Shown: positions 8,128 through 15,243 of the stretch, piece after piece
Layout of the letters: every line of letters starts with the position of its first letter
Numbering within the stretch: position 1 is the stretch's first letter
DNA from: Acidimicrobiales bacterium
Lineage (GTDB): Bacteria > Actinomycetota > Acidimicrobiia > Acidimicrobiales > SZUA-35
DNA: 44,472 nucleotides
Direction of reading: 5' to 3'
NCBI GenBank assembly: GCA_020630195.1
Contig: JAHDBV010000032.1
Coordinates: 1-44,472, forward strand
Made by a program: the position numbers and the translations under genes
Notes under the pieces: model-generated
What the model saw: the letters and a program-made list of their open reading frames with translations, nothing else
Database searches by the model: none
Told to the model about the DNA's origin: nothing

Positions 8128-9383
8128 GGCGCCACCGCCGACTCCACGACGCCGCCACAGAGTTCGAGCAGGACCCGGAGCAACACGTCGGCACCGGCGG
8201 CGAGGTCGGCCGGTGCGGTGTGTTCGGCCGGGTTGTGGCTGATCCCGTCGACGCTCGGGGTGAACACCATCGCGGTGGGACAGATCCGGGCGAACATCTG
8301 GGCGTCGTGACCGGCGCCCGACGGCATGCGTTGCACGCTGTGGCCGAGATCGTGGGCGGCGGCTTCGACCATCGCCACCACCTCGTCGTCGAACACCACC
8401 GGTTCGAACCGGGCGAGGGTGGTGGTCTCCACGGTGCAGCCCTCGGCCGCCGCCGTGGTGGTGAGGAACTCGGCGAAGCGAGCCTCGGCGGTCTGCAACG
8501 TCGCCTCGTCGGTGTGGCGGAGATCGACGGTGAAGGTGGCCGATGCCGGCACGACGTTCACGAGGTTCGGGTGGAACTCGATCCGCCCGACGGTGGCCAC
8601 CTGCGGGTGACCGATCTCGTCGGCGAGGTCGCGCACGAACGCCGCGCAGCGGGCGGCGACGAGCCCGGGATCACGTCGCAGTGCGATGGGCGTGGTGCCG
8701 GCGTGGTTCGACTGCCCGGTGACGGTCACCTCGGTCCAGGAGATGCCCTGCACCCCGGTGACGGCACCGATGGTGATGCCCTCGGCCTCGAGCACCGGAC
8801 CCTGTTCGATGTGGAGCTCGACGAAGGCGTGCGGCACGAGTCCGGGCACGGGTGCCGGGCCGGCGTAGCCGATGCGCGCCAACTCGTCGCCGAGCCGGGG
8901 GCCGTCGATCGCCTCGATCTCGAGGGCGTCCTCGAGGCCGAGCCCGCCGACGTAGACGAGGCTGCCCAACATGTCGGGTGGGAAGCGTGCACCTTCTTCG
9001 TCAGTGAAGAAGCCGACGGCGAGGGGACGCTCGGGGGTGAGCCCGGCGCCGATCAGGGTCTCGATCACCTCGAGCCCGGCGAGCACGCCGAGGTTGCCGT
9101 CGTAGCGGCCGCCGGTGCGGACGGTGTCGATGTGGGAGCCGCACATGACCGGTGGCCCGTCGGTGGCGCCGGCGAGGGTGCCGATCACGTTGCCGATCCG
9201 ATCGATCGTGATCTCGAGGCCGAGGTCGCGCATCCAGGTCACGACGAGATCCCGACCGGCCCGGTCCTCATCGGTCAATGCGAGCCGGGCGCAGCCATCG
9301 GTGCCCTCGATCGCCCCGATGACGGCGAGGTCGGCGAGGCGGGTGAGCAGGCGGTCGGCGTCGACGCGAAGATCGGCGGGCAC
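8124..9383 (-). CDS. M20-family carbamoylase/ureidase (N-carbamoyl-L-amino acid hydrolase or allantoate amidohydrolase type)
   Basis: The protein has 419 residues from GTG 9383; an in-frame GTG at 9395 lies inside the -10 box and is less likely. Metal and catalytic motifs of the hydantoinase/carbamoylase amidase family are present: GSHIDTVRTGGRYDGNLGV (His84, Asp86, Asp95), FTDEEGARF (Glu129, Glu130), HIEQGPVLE, SNHAGTTPI and SGAGHDAQ. The family cleaves N-carbamoyl-L-amino acids, allantoate or beta-ureidopropionate, using two metal ions; sequence alone does not separate these. It is the first gene of the operon, overlaps the YgfK-like gene by 4 bases (ATGA), and is transcribed from the promoter at 9392-9421. 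Confidence 0.83.
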   Translation of the reverse strand: MPADLRVDADRLLTRLADLAVIGAIEGTDGCARLALTDEDRAGRDLVVTWMRDLGLEITIDRIGNVIGTLAGATDGPPVMCGSHIDTVRTGGRYDGNLGVLAGLEVIETLIGAGLTPERPLAVGFFTDEEGARFPPDMLGSLVYVGGLGLEDALEIEAIDGPRLGDELARIGYAGPAPVPGLVPHAFVELHIEQGPVLEAEGITIGAVTGVQGISWTEVTVTGQSNHAGTTPIALRRDPGLVAARCAAFVRDLADEIGHPQVATVGRIEFHPNLVNVVPASATFTVDLRHTDEATLQTAEARFAEFLTTTAAAEGCTVETTTLARFEPVVFDDEVVAMVEAAAHDLGHSVQRMPSGAGHDAQMFARICPTAMVFTPSVDGISHNPAEHTAPADLAAGADVLLRVLLELCGGVVESAVAP

Positions 9384-9391
9384 GGCCGCGC

Positions 9392-9421
9392 ACACTAGCG
9401 TGGCGGTTTACGAATCGTAAA
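9392..9421 (-). promoter_or_regulatory. Promoter and operator of the purine/hydantoin operon
   Basis: On the minus strand TTACGA (9420-9415) is separated by 17 bases from TAGTGT (9397-9392), which lies eight bases before the GTG at 9383. A perfect inverted repeat, TTTACG-AAT-CGTAAA (9407-9421), covers the -35 element and part of the spacer, the position expected for a repressor site. No cognate regulator gene lies next to it. Confidence 0.55.
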
Positions 9422-9455
9422 GCATGCAACACGGCGTTCACACAGCAGCTGAGCA

Positions 9456-9480
9456 GGGGAAACGCTCCCCCAGCATGCTG
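9456..9480. other. Small hairpin and palindrome in the divergent intergenic region
   Basis: GGGG-AAACGCT-CCCC (9456-9470) is followed at once by the 10-bp palindrome CAGCATGCTG (9471-9480), just upstream of the ribosome site of the lipase gene. AGCATGC also occurs at 9421-9427. Possible 5' leader structure or second operator; the function is unknown. Confidence 0.25.
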
Positions 9481-9507
9481 GTCTGACGCCGCCGGAGGTA
9501 CCCGTTC

Positions 9508-10326
9508 GTGATCGAGTCCGTCGAACCCACCGAGACCGTCACCCTCGCCGGCCACGGCGGGGAGGTCCTCACACGCCTCTGGATGCCCGAGACCGCACCG
9601 ACCCGGGTGGTGGTGTTCGTGCACGGCTATGCCGAGTACGGCGGCCGGTACTCCCACGTCGCCGCCGAGTGCGTGGCCCGTGGCTGGGCGGCCGTCGCCG
9701 CCGACCACGTCGGCCATGGCCGCAGCGGCGGCGAGCGGGCGCTGATCACCGACTTCGGGTCGGTCGTCGATGATCTCGGGCTCGTCGTGGCCGAGGCCGA
9801 GCGCCGGTTCGGCGACGCCCCGATCGTGATGCTCGGACACTCCATGGGCGGCCTCATCACCGCCCGCTTCGTGCAGCGCTGGCCGGATCGGCTCGCCGCT
9901 GCCGGTTTCCTCGGGGCGGTGCTCGGCGACTGGGCCTGGGCCCGGGCGGTCATCGCCGAGCCGGAGATGCCCGAGGAGGACTCCGACCCGATGGGCATGA
10001 GCCGTGACGTCGAGGTCTGTCGGGCCTATGCCGAGGATCCACTCGTCTACCACGGGCTCTACAAACGACCGCTGCTCGTGGCGGAGGTGGCGGCGCTCGA
10101 CGAGTTCCGGGCCGAGCTCGACCGGATCACGATCCCGGTGGCCTGCTTCCACGGCGACGCCGACCCGTTCGTGCCCCCCGGCCCGACCGTCGCCGCCGTC
10201 GAGGCCATGCCCTCGACGTCGACCCTCGTCCGTCTCTATCCGGGCGCCAAACACGAGCTGGTCAACGAGACCAACCGGGACGAGATCATCCCCGAGATCC
10301 TCGAGTGGGTCGCCGCTCCCGGGTGA
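9508..10326 (+). CDS. Monoacylglycerol-lipase-type alpha/beta hydrolase
   Basis: This 272-residue protein begins at GTG 9508 with a clear GGAGG ten bases upstream. It has VVVFVHGYAEYGGRY (oxyanion HG at 39-40), GHSMGG with nucleophile Ser112, FHGDADPFVP with the catalytic Asp, and PGAKHELVNE with the catalytic His. HGYAEYGGRY and KHELVNE are typical of the monoacylglycerol lipase branch (serine aminopeptidase S33 / Hydrolase_4). No signal peptide is seen, so it is probably cytoplasmic. It is divergent from the purine/hydantoin operon. A monoglyceride or a similar small ester is the likely substrate. Confidence 0.8.
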   Translation: MIESVEPTETVTLAGHGGEVLTRLWMPETAPTRVVVFVHGYAEYGGRYSHVAAECVARGWAAVAADHVGHGRSGGERALITDFGSVVDDLGLVVAEAERRFGDAPIVMLGHSMGGLITARFVQRWPDRLAAAGFLGAVLGDWAWARAVIAEPEMPEEDSDPMGMSRDVEVCRAYAEDPLVYHGLYKRPLLVAEVAALDEFRAELDRITIPVACFHGDADPFVPPGPTVAAVEAMPSTSTLVRLYPGAKHELVNETNRDEIIPEILEWVAAPG

Positions 10327-10378
10327 GCCGGACACCACCACGGCGAACCCGGCCGTGTCACCACGCAGCGTGACGGCG

Positions 10379-10384
10379 TACTCT
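10379..10384 (+). promoter_or_regulatory. -10 box TACTCT before the thiamine-binding-like gene
   Basis: TACTCT lies eight bases before the GTG at 10393 and no ribosome site is present, consistent with a leaderless or near-leaderless transcript for the two-gene unit that follows. Confidence 0.4.
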
Positions 10385-10392
10385 TCCCCGAC

Positions 10393-10629
10393 GTGACCAC
10401 CGGTGTGCTCGAGATCCTGGTCGAACCGTTCCGCGAAGCCGATCCCGGCCCGCACGTGCTCGCCGTCGTCGATCATCTGCGCGGCCTCGGTCTCGCCGTC
10501 GACATGGGTCCGTTCGCCACCACGGCCGAGGGCGAGCTCGATGCACTGACCGCGGCGGCCGGCACCGTCGGGGCGATCGCGTTCGAGCACGGTGCCACGG
10601 GGGTCCAGATCCGGATCGAACGTCGATGA
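10393..10629 (+). CDS. Small MTH1187/YkoF-like (thiamine-binding-type) protein
   Basis: This 78-residue protein starts at GTG 10393. The order LVEPF, then VVDHLRGLGLAVDMGPFATT, AEGELDAL and a C-terminal GATGVQIRIER matches the ferredoxin-like fold family once called DUF77, which includes thiamine-binding YkoF-type and MTH1187 proteins. Members bind small ligands and assemble as oligomers. The assignment rests on pattern memory and the ligand is not predicted. The stop overlaps the next gene by 4 bases (ATGA), so the two are probably co-translated. Confidence 0.55.
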   Translation: MTTGVLEILVEPFREADPGPHVLAVVDHLRGLGLAVDMGPFATTAEGELDALTAAAGTVGAIAFEHGATGVQIRIERR

Positions 10630-11021
10630 GCCACGACACCCCGGCCGGCGACGCCGAGTTCCTCGCGGCCGTGCGGGTCGTGGCCGAGACCCTCGGCGGC
10701 ACGGTCGTCCCCGTCGAGGCGCGACGCCCGGGGGATCATCCCGTCGAGTGGCAGGGCCGCACCGTGGCGTACCTCCGCGAGTCCGAGCTCCACGACGCAC
10801 TCGACCGCCTCGTCCTCTCGGTCGAGCGCGAGCTCGGCACGAAGCTCGCCTACATGGACCGGGCGCAGAAGCAGACGGCGGTCCGCCGCCTCGACGAACT
10901 CGGCGCCTTTCTGCTCCGGGGGTCCGTCGAAGACCTCGCCGCCCGCATGGGCGTGTCGAAGGTGACGCTCTACAACTACCTGAACGCGGTCGAACGCTCC
11001 CGCACCTCGGCGGCCGACTGA
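10626..11021 (+). CDS. HTH protein with DauR/YheO-type C-terminal DNA-binding domain
   Basis: The protein has 131 residues. The C-terminal 60 residues read KQTAVRRLDELGAFLL, then VEDLAARMGVSKVTLYNYLN, closely matching the HTH_22 domain of DauR/YheO regulators (long helix, LDERGxFLL, then an LGVSxxTVYNYL helix-turn-helix). The N-terminal 60 residues are not the usual PAS-like YheO sensor and are unrecognised; they could form a small dimerisation region. It is coupled to the preceding thiamine-binding-like protein by a 4-base overlap, so it may regulate that unit. The target is unknown. Confidence 0.65.
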   Translation: MSHDTPAGDAEFLAAVRVVAETLGGTVVPVEARRPGDHPVEWQGRTVAYLRESELHDALDRLVLSVERELGTKLAYMDRAQKQTAVRRLDELGAFLLRGSVEDLAARMGVSKVTLYNYLNAVERSRTSAAD

Positions 11022-11040
11022 TCGACACACGGGCATCGGT

Positions 11041-11046
11041 TACCTT
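11041..11046 (+). promoter_or_regulatory. -10 box TACCTT, leaderless promoter of the Ldh-family gene
   Basis: TACCTT is six bases from the ATG at 11053, with no Shine-Dalgarno sequence between. Confidence 0.5.
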
Positions 11047-11052
11047 CCGCCG

Positions 11053-12039
11053 ATGGCCCAGATCGCTCTCGACGACATCGAATCCGTGACCCGCCGCGCG
11101 CTGGAACGGCACGGCGCCGAGCCCGGCGTCGCCGCGTCGGTGGCCGACGCCGTGCGGGTCTCGGAGAGCAAGGGCAACCGCATCTGCGGGCTCTACTACG
11201 TGACGAGCTACTGCCAACAGCTCGAGACGGGTCGTATCGACGGCGCCACCGCGCCGACCGTCGACGTGGCGAAGCCCGGCGCCGTACGTGTCGACGGCAA
11301 GTTGGGCTTCGCCCAACCGGCCTTCGCCGCCGGGTTCGAGGCGGCTGTCGCCTCCGCCCGGGCCAACGGCGTGTGTGGCTTCTCGGTGGAGCACACCCAC
11401 ACCTGCACGGCGCTCGGCTACTTCACCGAGCAGTTCGCCGCCGAGGGCCTGATCGCCATCGGCACCACCAACGCCTCACCACGGGTCGCCGCCCCCGGCG
11501 GCAAGCGTCGGGTGCTCGGCACGAACCCGATGGCGATGGCCGTGCCCAACGGAGACGGCGGGATCGCCTTCCAGTTCGACTTCTCCACCTCGGCCGTCGC
11601 GCTCGGCCGGATCACGATGGCCAACGAGGCCGGCGAGTCGATCCCCGAGGGGTGGGCCGTCGACGCGGACGGCAACCCGACCACCGACCCGGCCGCCGCG
11701 CTCGAGGGCGCCATGCTCTCGGCCGGTGGGTACAAGGGGTTCGGTCTCGGCCTGATGGTCGAGGTTCTCGCCTCGGCGCTCACCGGCGGCCGGGCGAGTG
11801 TCGACGTGCCCCCGCTCAAGACACCCGAGGGCGCCCCGCACGATCTCGGCCAGTTCTACCTCGTGATCGATCCGGCGGCGTTCGCCGGCGAGGCGTTCCA
11901 CGACGCCGTCGCGGCCCTGGCCGAGGTGGTCGAGCAGGACGAGCCGGCCCGTCTGCCCGGGCGGGGGTTCACCGCGCCGACCGCCGTGGAGGTCGACGCG
12001 GACTTCTGGGCCGGCATCGTGGCCCTGGCCGGCGACTGA
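11053..12039 (+). CDS. Ldh-family NAD(P)H oxidoreductase with substituted catalytic histidine
   Basis: This 328-residue protein belongs to the malate/L-lactate dehydrogenase-like family (YiaK, AllD, ComC, pyrroline-2-carboxylate reductase). Evidence: GRIDGATAP, GFAQPAFAAGFEAAV, the long segment ending VLGTNPMAMAVP, FSTSAVALGRI and GYKGFGLGLMVEVL. Most members have a SHG motif near residue 45 whose His is catalytic. Here the aligned stretch reads ESKGNRICGLYYV, so Cys replaces His. The downstream HTHTCTALGYF also differs from the usual SHHFG. I believe a whole subfamily shares this pattern, so it may be an altered chemistry rather than a dead enzyme. A keto-acid or cyclic-imine reductase role is possible. 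It is tail-to-tail (4-base gap) with the M19 operon. Confidence 0.75.
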   Translation: MAQIALDDIESVTRRALERHGAEPGVAASVADAVRVSESKGNRICGLYYVTSYCQQLETGRIDGATAPTVDVAKPGAVRVDGKLGFAQPAFAAGFEAAVASARANGVCGFSVEHTHTCTALGYFTEQFAAEGLIAIGTTNASPRVAAPGGKRRVLGTNPMAMAVPNGDGGIAFQFDFSTSAVALGRITMANEAGESIPEGWAVDADGNPTTDPAAALEGAMLSAGGYKGFGLGLMVEVLASALTGGRASVDVPPLKTPEGAPHDLGQFYLVIDPAAFAGEAFHDAVAALAEVVEQDEPARLPGRGFTAPTAVEVDADFWAGIVALAGD

Positions 12040-12043
12040 GCGT

Positions 12044-12394
12044 TCAGCCCTCGAGGGCCGCGTCGACCTCGGCTTCGGACACGAGGAAGCCGGCGGCGGC
12101 CCGCTCGAGCTCGACGAGCGTCTCACGAGCGAGCGGGATCCCCTCACGGGCGGCTCGGGCGTGATCGGCGGCCGAGGCCGAGACCTCCGCGACCGCCACG
12201 ACCTCGCCTCGGCCGAAGCCGGCGATCACGTCCGCCACCGACGACCCACCGGACACGGCATCGGCCACGCACCTCGCGGCGAGGGCACCCGCGTCGGCGG
12301 GATCGGCACCACTGACCCGCGCGGCGCGGGTCACCAGATCCCCGATCTCCCGTGGAGCCACCCGCACGACCCCGCCGGCCGCCACGTCGCTCAC
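12044..12394 (-). CDS. Unrecognised 116-residue helical protein resembling an Ldh N-terminal bundle
   Basis: The GTG at 12394 overlaps the M19 gene's stop (GTGA). The sequence is Ala-rich and helical, without Cys-based motifs, signal or membrane segments. Its first 50 residues (APREIGDLVTRAARVSGADP, then an Ala-rich helix) run in parallel with the N-terminal helices of the convergent Ldh-family protein (LDDIESVTRRALERHGAEPG). It may therefore be a detached helical module that pairs with such an enzyme; this is a by-eye similarity only. It is the last gene of the three-gene operon. The function is unknown. Confidence 0.5.
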   Translation of the reverse strand: MSDVAAGGVVRVAPREIGDLVTRAARVSGADPADAGALAARCVADAVSGGSSVADVIAGFGRGEVVAVAEVSASAADHARAAREGIPLARETLVELERAAAGFLVSEAEVDAALEG

Positions 12395-13341
12395 CCGAAG
12401 ATCTCGCCGTAGAGGCGCAGCCAGTTGCCGCCGAGCACGGCGTCACGATCGGCGGCGGAGAAGCCGACCTCGTCGAGTCCCTCGGCCAGGCTGGGGAAGT
12501 CCTTCGGACCGTCGAACCACTCGGGCCAGGCCGGGAACTCGGGGATCTCCGACGGGTCGGCCGGACGATCCCATCGACCGCTCCGCATCCAGCCGAGCGC
12601 ATCGGGTGCCCAGCCGAGCACGGCGTCGGACCCGATGCCGACGTGATCGACACCGATCGCCTCGGCCAGGTCGGCGAGCATCTCGCAGTACTGGCGCCGG
12701 GTGATCTGCCCGCCGCCGATGAACAGCGGATAGAGGGTGCAGCCGATCATGCCGCCGCGAGCCGCCACGGCGTGGATGAGGTCGTCGGGCTTGTTCCGGG
12801 CCTTGTCGCAGAACGACGCCGGATTGCCGTGCGTGATCGCGATCGGGAACGCCGAGGCGTCGACCGCATCCCGCCCGGTCACGTTGCCGACGTGCGAGAT
12901 GTCGATCAGCACGCCGTTGTCGTTCAACGCCGCCACCATGCGGTGCCCGGCCCGGGTGAGGCCGGCATCGACGGGTTCGTAACAACTCGAGCCCAGGTGG
13001 TTGGCGATGTTGTAGGTGAGCTGGACCACCCGGACACCGACATCGGCGAAGATGCCGGCCATCTCCGGGTCGTCGCCGAGCATCGTCGAGTTCTGGAAGC
13101 CGAGCACGGCGCCCATCGCCCCGTCGGCCTTCGCGGCGTGCATCTCGTCGACGGTCCGCACGATGCGGATCAGGTCGGCGTTCTGGCGGACGAGATGCCG
13201 GAACGCGCCGATCCGGGTCATCGCGCCGGCGAGGTCTTCCCAGACCCCGACCGTGGCGTGCACGACGTCGACGCCGCCGGAGCGGACCTCGGTGATGACG
13301 TCGCGTGTCCAGTTGTTGATCTGGAGGCCGTCGATGATCAC
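12391..13341 (-). CDS. M19 membrane-dipeptidase-family protein lacking canonical zinc ligands
   Basis: The protein has 316 residues from GTG 13341, with GAAGGG about eight bases upstream. The M19 fold is shown by VDVVHATVGVWEDL, VVQLTYNIANHLGSSCY, GVLIDISHVG (His150), AITHGNPASF (His171), KARNKPDD and VGIGSDAVLG (Asp239). The N-terminal metal motif DGHND is replaced by DGLQINN, and the bridging Glu region reads GFQNS (Gln83). Two or three of the expected zinc ligands are therefore missing, so it may bind one metal or none. No signal peptide is visible. I recall other M19 homologues starting DGLQ, which suggests a distinct subfamily. The 4-base overlap on both sides ties it to the two unrecognised proteins. 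Confidence 0.75.
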   Translation of the reverse strand: MIIDGLQINNWTRDVITEVRSGGVDVVHATVGVWEDLAGAMTRIGAFRHLVRQNADLIRIVRTVDEMHAAKADGAMGAVLGFQNSTMLGDDPEMAGIFADVGVRVVQLTYNIANHLGSSCYEPVDAGLTRAGHRMVAALNDNGVLIDISHVGNVTGRDAVDASAFPIAITHGNPASFCDKARNKPDDLIHAVAARGGMIGCTLYPLFIGGGQITRRQYCEMLADLAEAIGVDHVGIGSDAVLGWAPDALGWMRSGRWDRPADPSEIPEFPAWPEWFDGPKDFPSLAEGLDEVGFSAADRDAVLGGNWLRLYGEIFG

Positions 13342-15083
13342 AGCGGGTTCCCTTCGGTCGGGCCGGTCCCCGGACGGGCCGGGAGCATCCAGTCGTCGGT
13401 CAGCCGGTCGGGCGTACCGAGGTCGGCGAGTCGGGGTGCCCCCTGGAACAGGGCCACCCGGAGCCAGTCGGTCGACTTCGGCCGGTAGTCGTCCATGCCG
13501 TACATCGCGAGCTGGAATCGCTGCAGCTGGAGCGGCAGGTAGTCGGCCGAGCAGGCGTTGTCCCGTGGCTCGCCGTAGCGATGTGCGGGGCCCGCGAGTC
13601 GGTCGACGGCGAGGCGGTGCTCGGGATGGGCCACGAGCACCTCGGCCACCGCCGCAGCCGCGTCCCACGACTCGAGCGTGTCGCGGAGGCGGCGGACCCG
13701 GAGCGCCACGTCGATCACCAGCTCGCGGTTGTCGGCGTCGAGACGGTCGTGCGGGGCCCGGCGGGGTTCCTCGTTGTTGTCGGTGAGCAGCCACCAGTAG
13801 GTGTCGTCGAGGGCGACACCGTCGAGCCAGCCGAATCGCTCGGCGATCCGTGCACGGAGCTCCGCGACCGTCTCCGGCGTGGCGACCGACGACTCGTCGA
13901 CGCGGAGCCACTCGTCCACCTCGGCATCGGTCGTCCGGTCGATCTCGCCCAGCGCGGCGACCAGGAGTTCCCGCATCTCGACGTCGATCGAATCGGCCAT
14001 GGCGAGGAGGCGGTCCCAGCAACCGTCGGTGATCCCGTCGGCGAACTCGTCGTCGACGAACCGGAGCAGGGTGTCGGTGATCCCCACGAGCTGTGCGGGA
14101 CTGTGGAACGGGGCGCAGTCGCGGTCGGTCCCGGTGGCGAAGTGCTCGCATGCGCGCAGCAGCCACGCACGGACGACGGCGACCTCGTCGGGATCGGGTC
14201 GGCGGGCCCGGACACGGGCGAGGCCGACCTCACGGACCGACGCCCACGCATCGACGATCGCCGGGTGTTTGAACGCGAAGGGCACGAGACCCATGCCGGT
14301 GGCGTTGCCGAGCCCGAAGAAGCGGTCCCAGCCGTCGTCGAGCCGGGCGGCGGCGTCACCGCCGCGCACGCGGGCGACGTGTTCGACGACGTCGAAACTC
14401 AGCTCCCGGTAGCACCAGCCGCAGAGCATCTGCGCCCGATACGGCGCGCCGACGGGATGCTCGGCGTCGAGCCCGTCGAACGAACGCATGCCGTACTTGC
14501 CGTTGCCGTAGAAGGCGGTCGACCGCATGAGATAGCGGGTGTCGGCGACGAGCTCCGGGTCGGGCTGGCGGCCGGCGGCGAGGCGATCGGCGACGGCGTC
14601 GAAGAAGCGCACGCTGCGGTTGCCCCGGGTGAGCGTCAGGACCCGCGGATCGAGCCGACCGCGTTCCTGCTTCGGGACCTCCGAGCGCAGCGTGGCGAGC
14701 AGCTCGTCGTCGAGTGGACCGTCGACCAGGGCGGCCGTGATCTCCCAGTCGGTACCGATCACCCGGTCGGTGTGGCCGCCCTCCTCGGTCACGATCGTGA
14801 AGCCGACGAACGACAGCGTGTGTCCCTCGGCCTCGATGACGTAGCGCACCTCGCCCTGCCCTTCGTCGTCGAGGGCGACATGGCGATCGACGAGGCGCCA
14901 CTCGGCCGATGCGGCGCGCCGGATCAACGATCGCGAGAACGAGTGTCGGAACGGTCGGGCCGCGCCGACGGTCGCCGGATCCATCACCACGGCCGGGTCA
15001 CGCAGCGCGGAAGCGACCTCCGCGGCCGCATCCGCCAACGCCCCACCCGTCACGCTCGATCTGGTCGGCTCGACGGTCGTCAC
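13338..15083 (-). CDS. Large unrecognised protein, first gene of the M19 operon
   Basis: The protein has 581 residues from GTG 15083, chosen because a TAGCGT -10 box lies eight bases upstream; the open frame extends further but without support. It is soluble, acidic and has no signal peptide or membrane span. Conspicuous segments are DTRYLMRSTAFYGNGKYGMR, PYRAQMLCGWCYRELSFDVV with a CGWC pair, and FFGLGNATGMGLVPFAFKHP, a glycine-rich turn that looks conserved. A late WDAAAAVAEVL stretch is helical. I recall similar YGNGK / GNATGMG proteins in other bacteria without an assigned function. It ends in a GTGA overlap with the M19 gene, implying a joint role. Confidence 0.6.
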   Translation of the reverse strand: MTTVEPTRSSVTGGALADAAAEVASALRDPAVVMDPATVGAARPFRHSFSRSLIRRAASAEWRLVDRHVALDDEGQGEVRYVIEAEGHTLSFVGFTIVTEEGGHTDRVIGTDWEITAALVDGPLDDELLATLRSEVPKQERGRLDPRVLTLTRGNRSVRFFDAVADRLAAGRQPDPELVADTRYLMRSTAFYGNGKYGMRSFDGLDAEHPVGAPYRAQMLCGWCYRELSFDVVEHVARVRGGDAAARLDDGWDRFFGLGNATGMGLVPFAFKHPAIVDAWASVREVGLARVRARRPDPDEVAVVRAWLLRACEHFATGTDRDCAPFHSPAQLVGITDTLLRFVDDEFADGITDGCWDRLLAMADSIDVEMRELLVAALGEIDRTTDAEVDEWLRVDESSVATPETVAELRARIAERFGWLDGVALDDTYWWLLTDNNEEPRRAPHDRLDADNRELVIDVALRVRRLRDTLESWDAAAAVAEVLVAHPEHRLAVDRLAGPAHRYGEPRDNACSADYLPLQLQRFQLAMYGMDDYRPKSTDWLRVALFQGAPRLADLGTPDRLTDDWMLPARPGTGPTEGNPL

Positions 15084-15091
15084 GACAGCGG

Positions 15092-15097
15092 ACGCTA
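15092..15097 (-). promoter_or_regulatory. -10 box TAGCGT of the M19 operon
   Basis: TAGCGT on the minus strand is eight bases from the GTG at 15083; no ribosome site is visible. Confidence 0.4.
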
Positions 15098-15161
15098 GGG
15101 CACCGCGACACCCGGGGAAAGGCGCCTTCCATCGTCGCCCGCCGGAGATTTCGGCCGGATC

Positions 15162-15187
15162 TGTCGAAATCGGGTCGGCCGTTCGTA
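15162..15187 (+). promoter_or_regulatory. Candidate ECF42 autoregulatory promoter
   Basis: TGTCGA (15162-15167) is followed after 16 bases by CGTA (15184-15187). TGTCGA is the -35 element reported for ECF42 sigma factors, whose -10 is CG(A/T)C-like; the -10 match here is partial. It lies about 55 bases upstream of the first gene of the ABM / DGPF / ECF42 unit, which has a normal Shine-Dalgarno leader. Confidence 0.55.
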
Positions 15188-15243
15188 GTAGTGGTGACAC
15201 CGACGGCGGCCCAGCCCGCCGTCTCCGACGAAGGGACCCCACC

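Noticed and set aside
6406-8310. A 634-codon plus-strand open frame opposite the YgfK-like gene.
   Set aside because: It is antisense to a clearly recognisable protein and has no family motif.
12047-12058. GCCCTCGAGGGC palindrome between the Ldh and M19-operon genes.
   Set aside because: It lies within the 3' coding end of the 116-residue protein. The stop-codon pairing extends only 4 bp, so there is no good terminator case.
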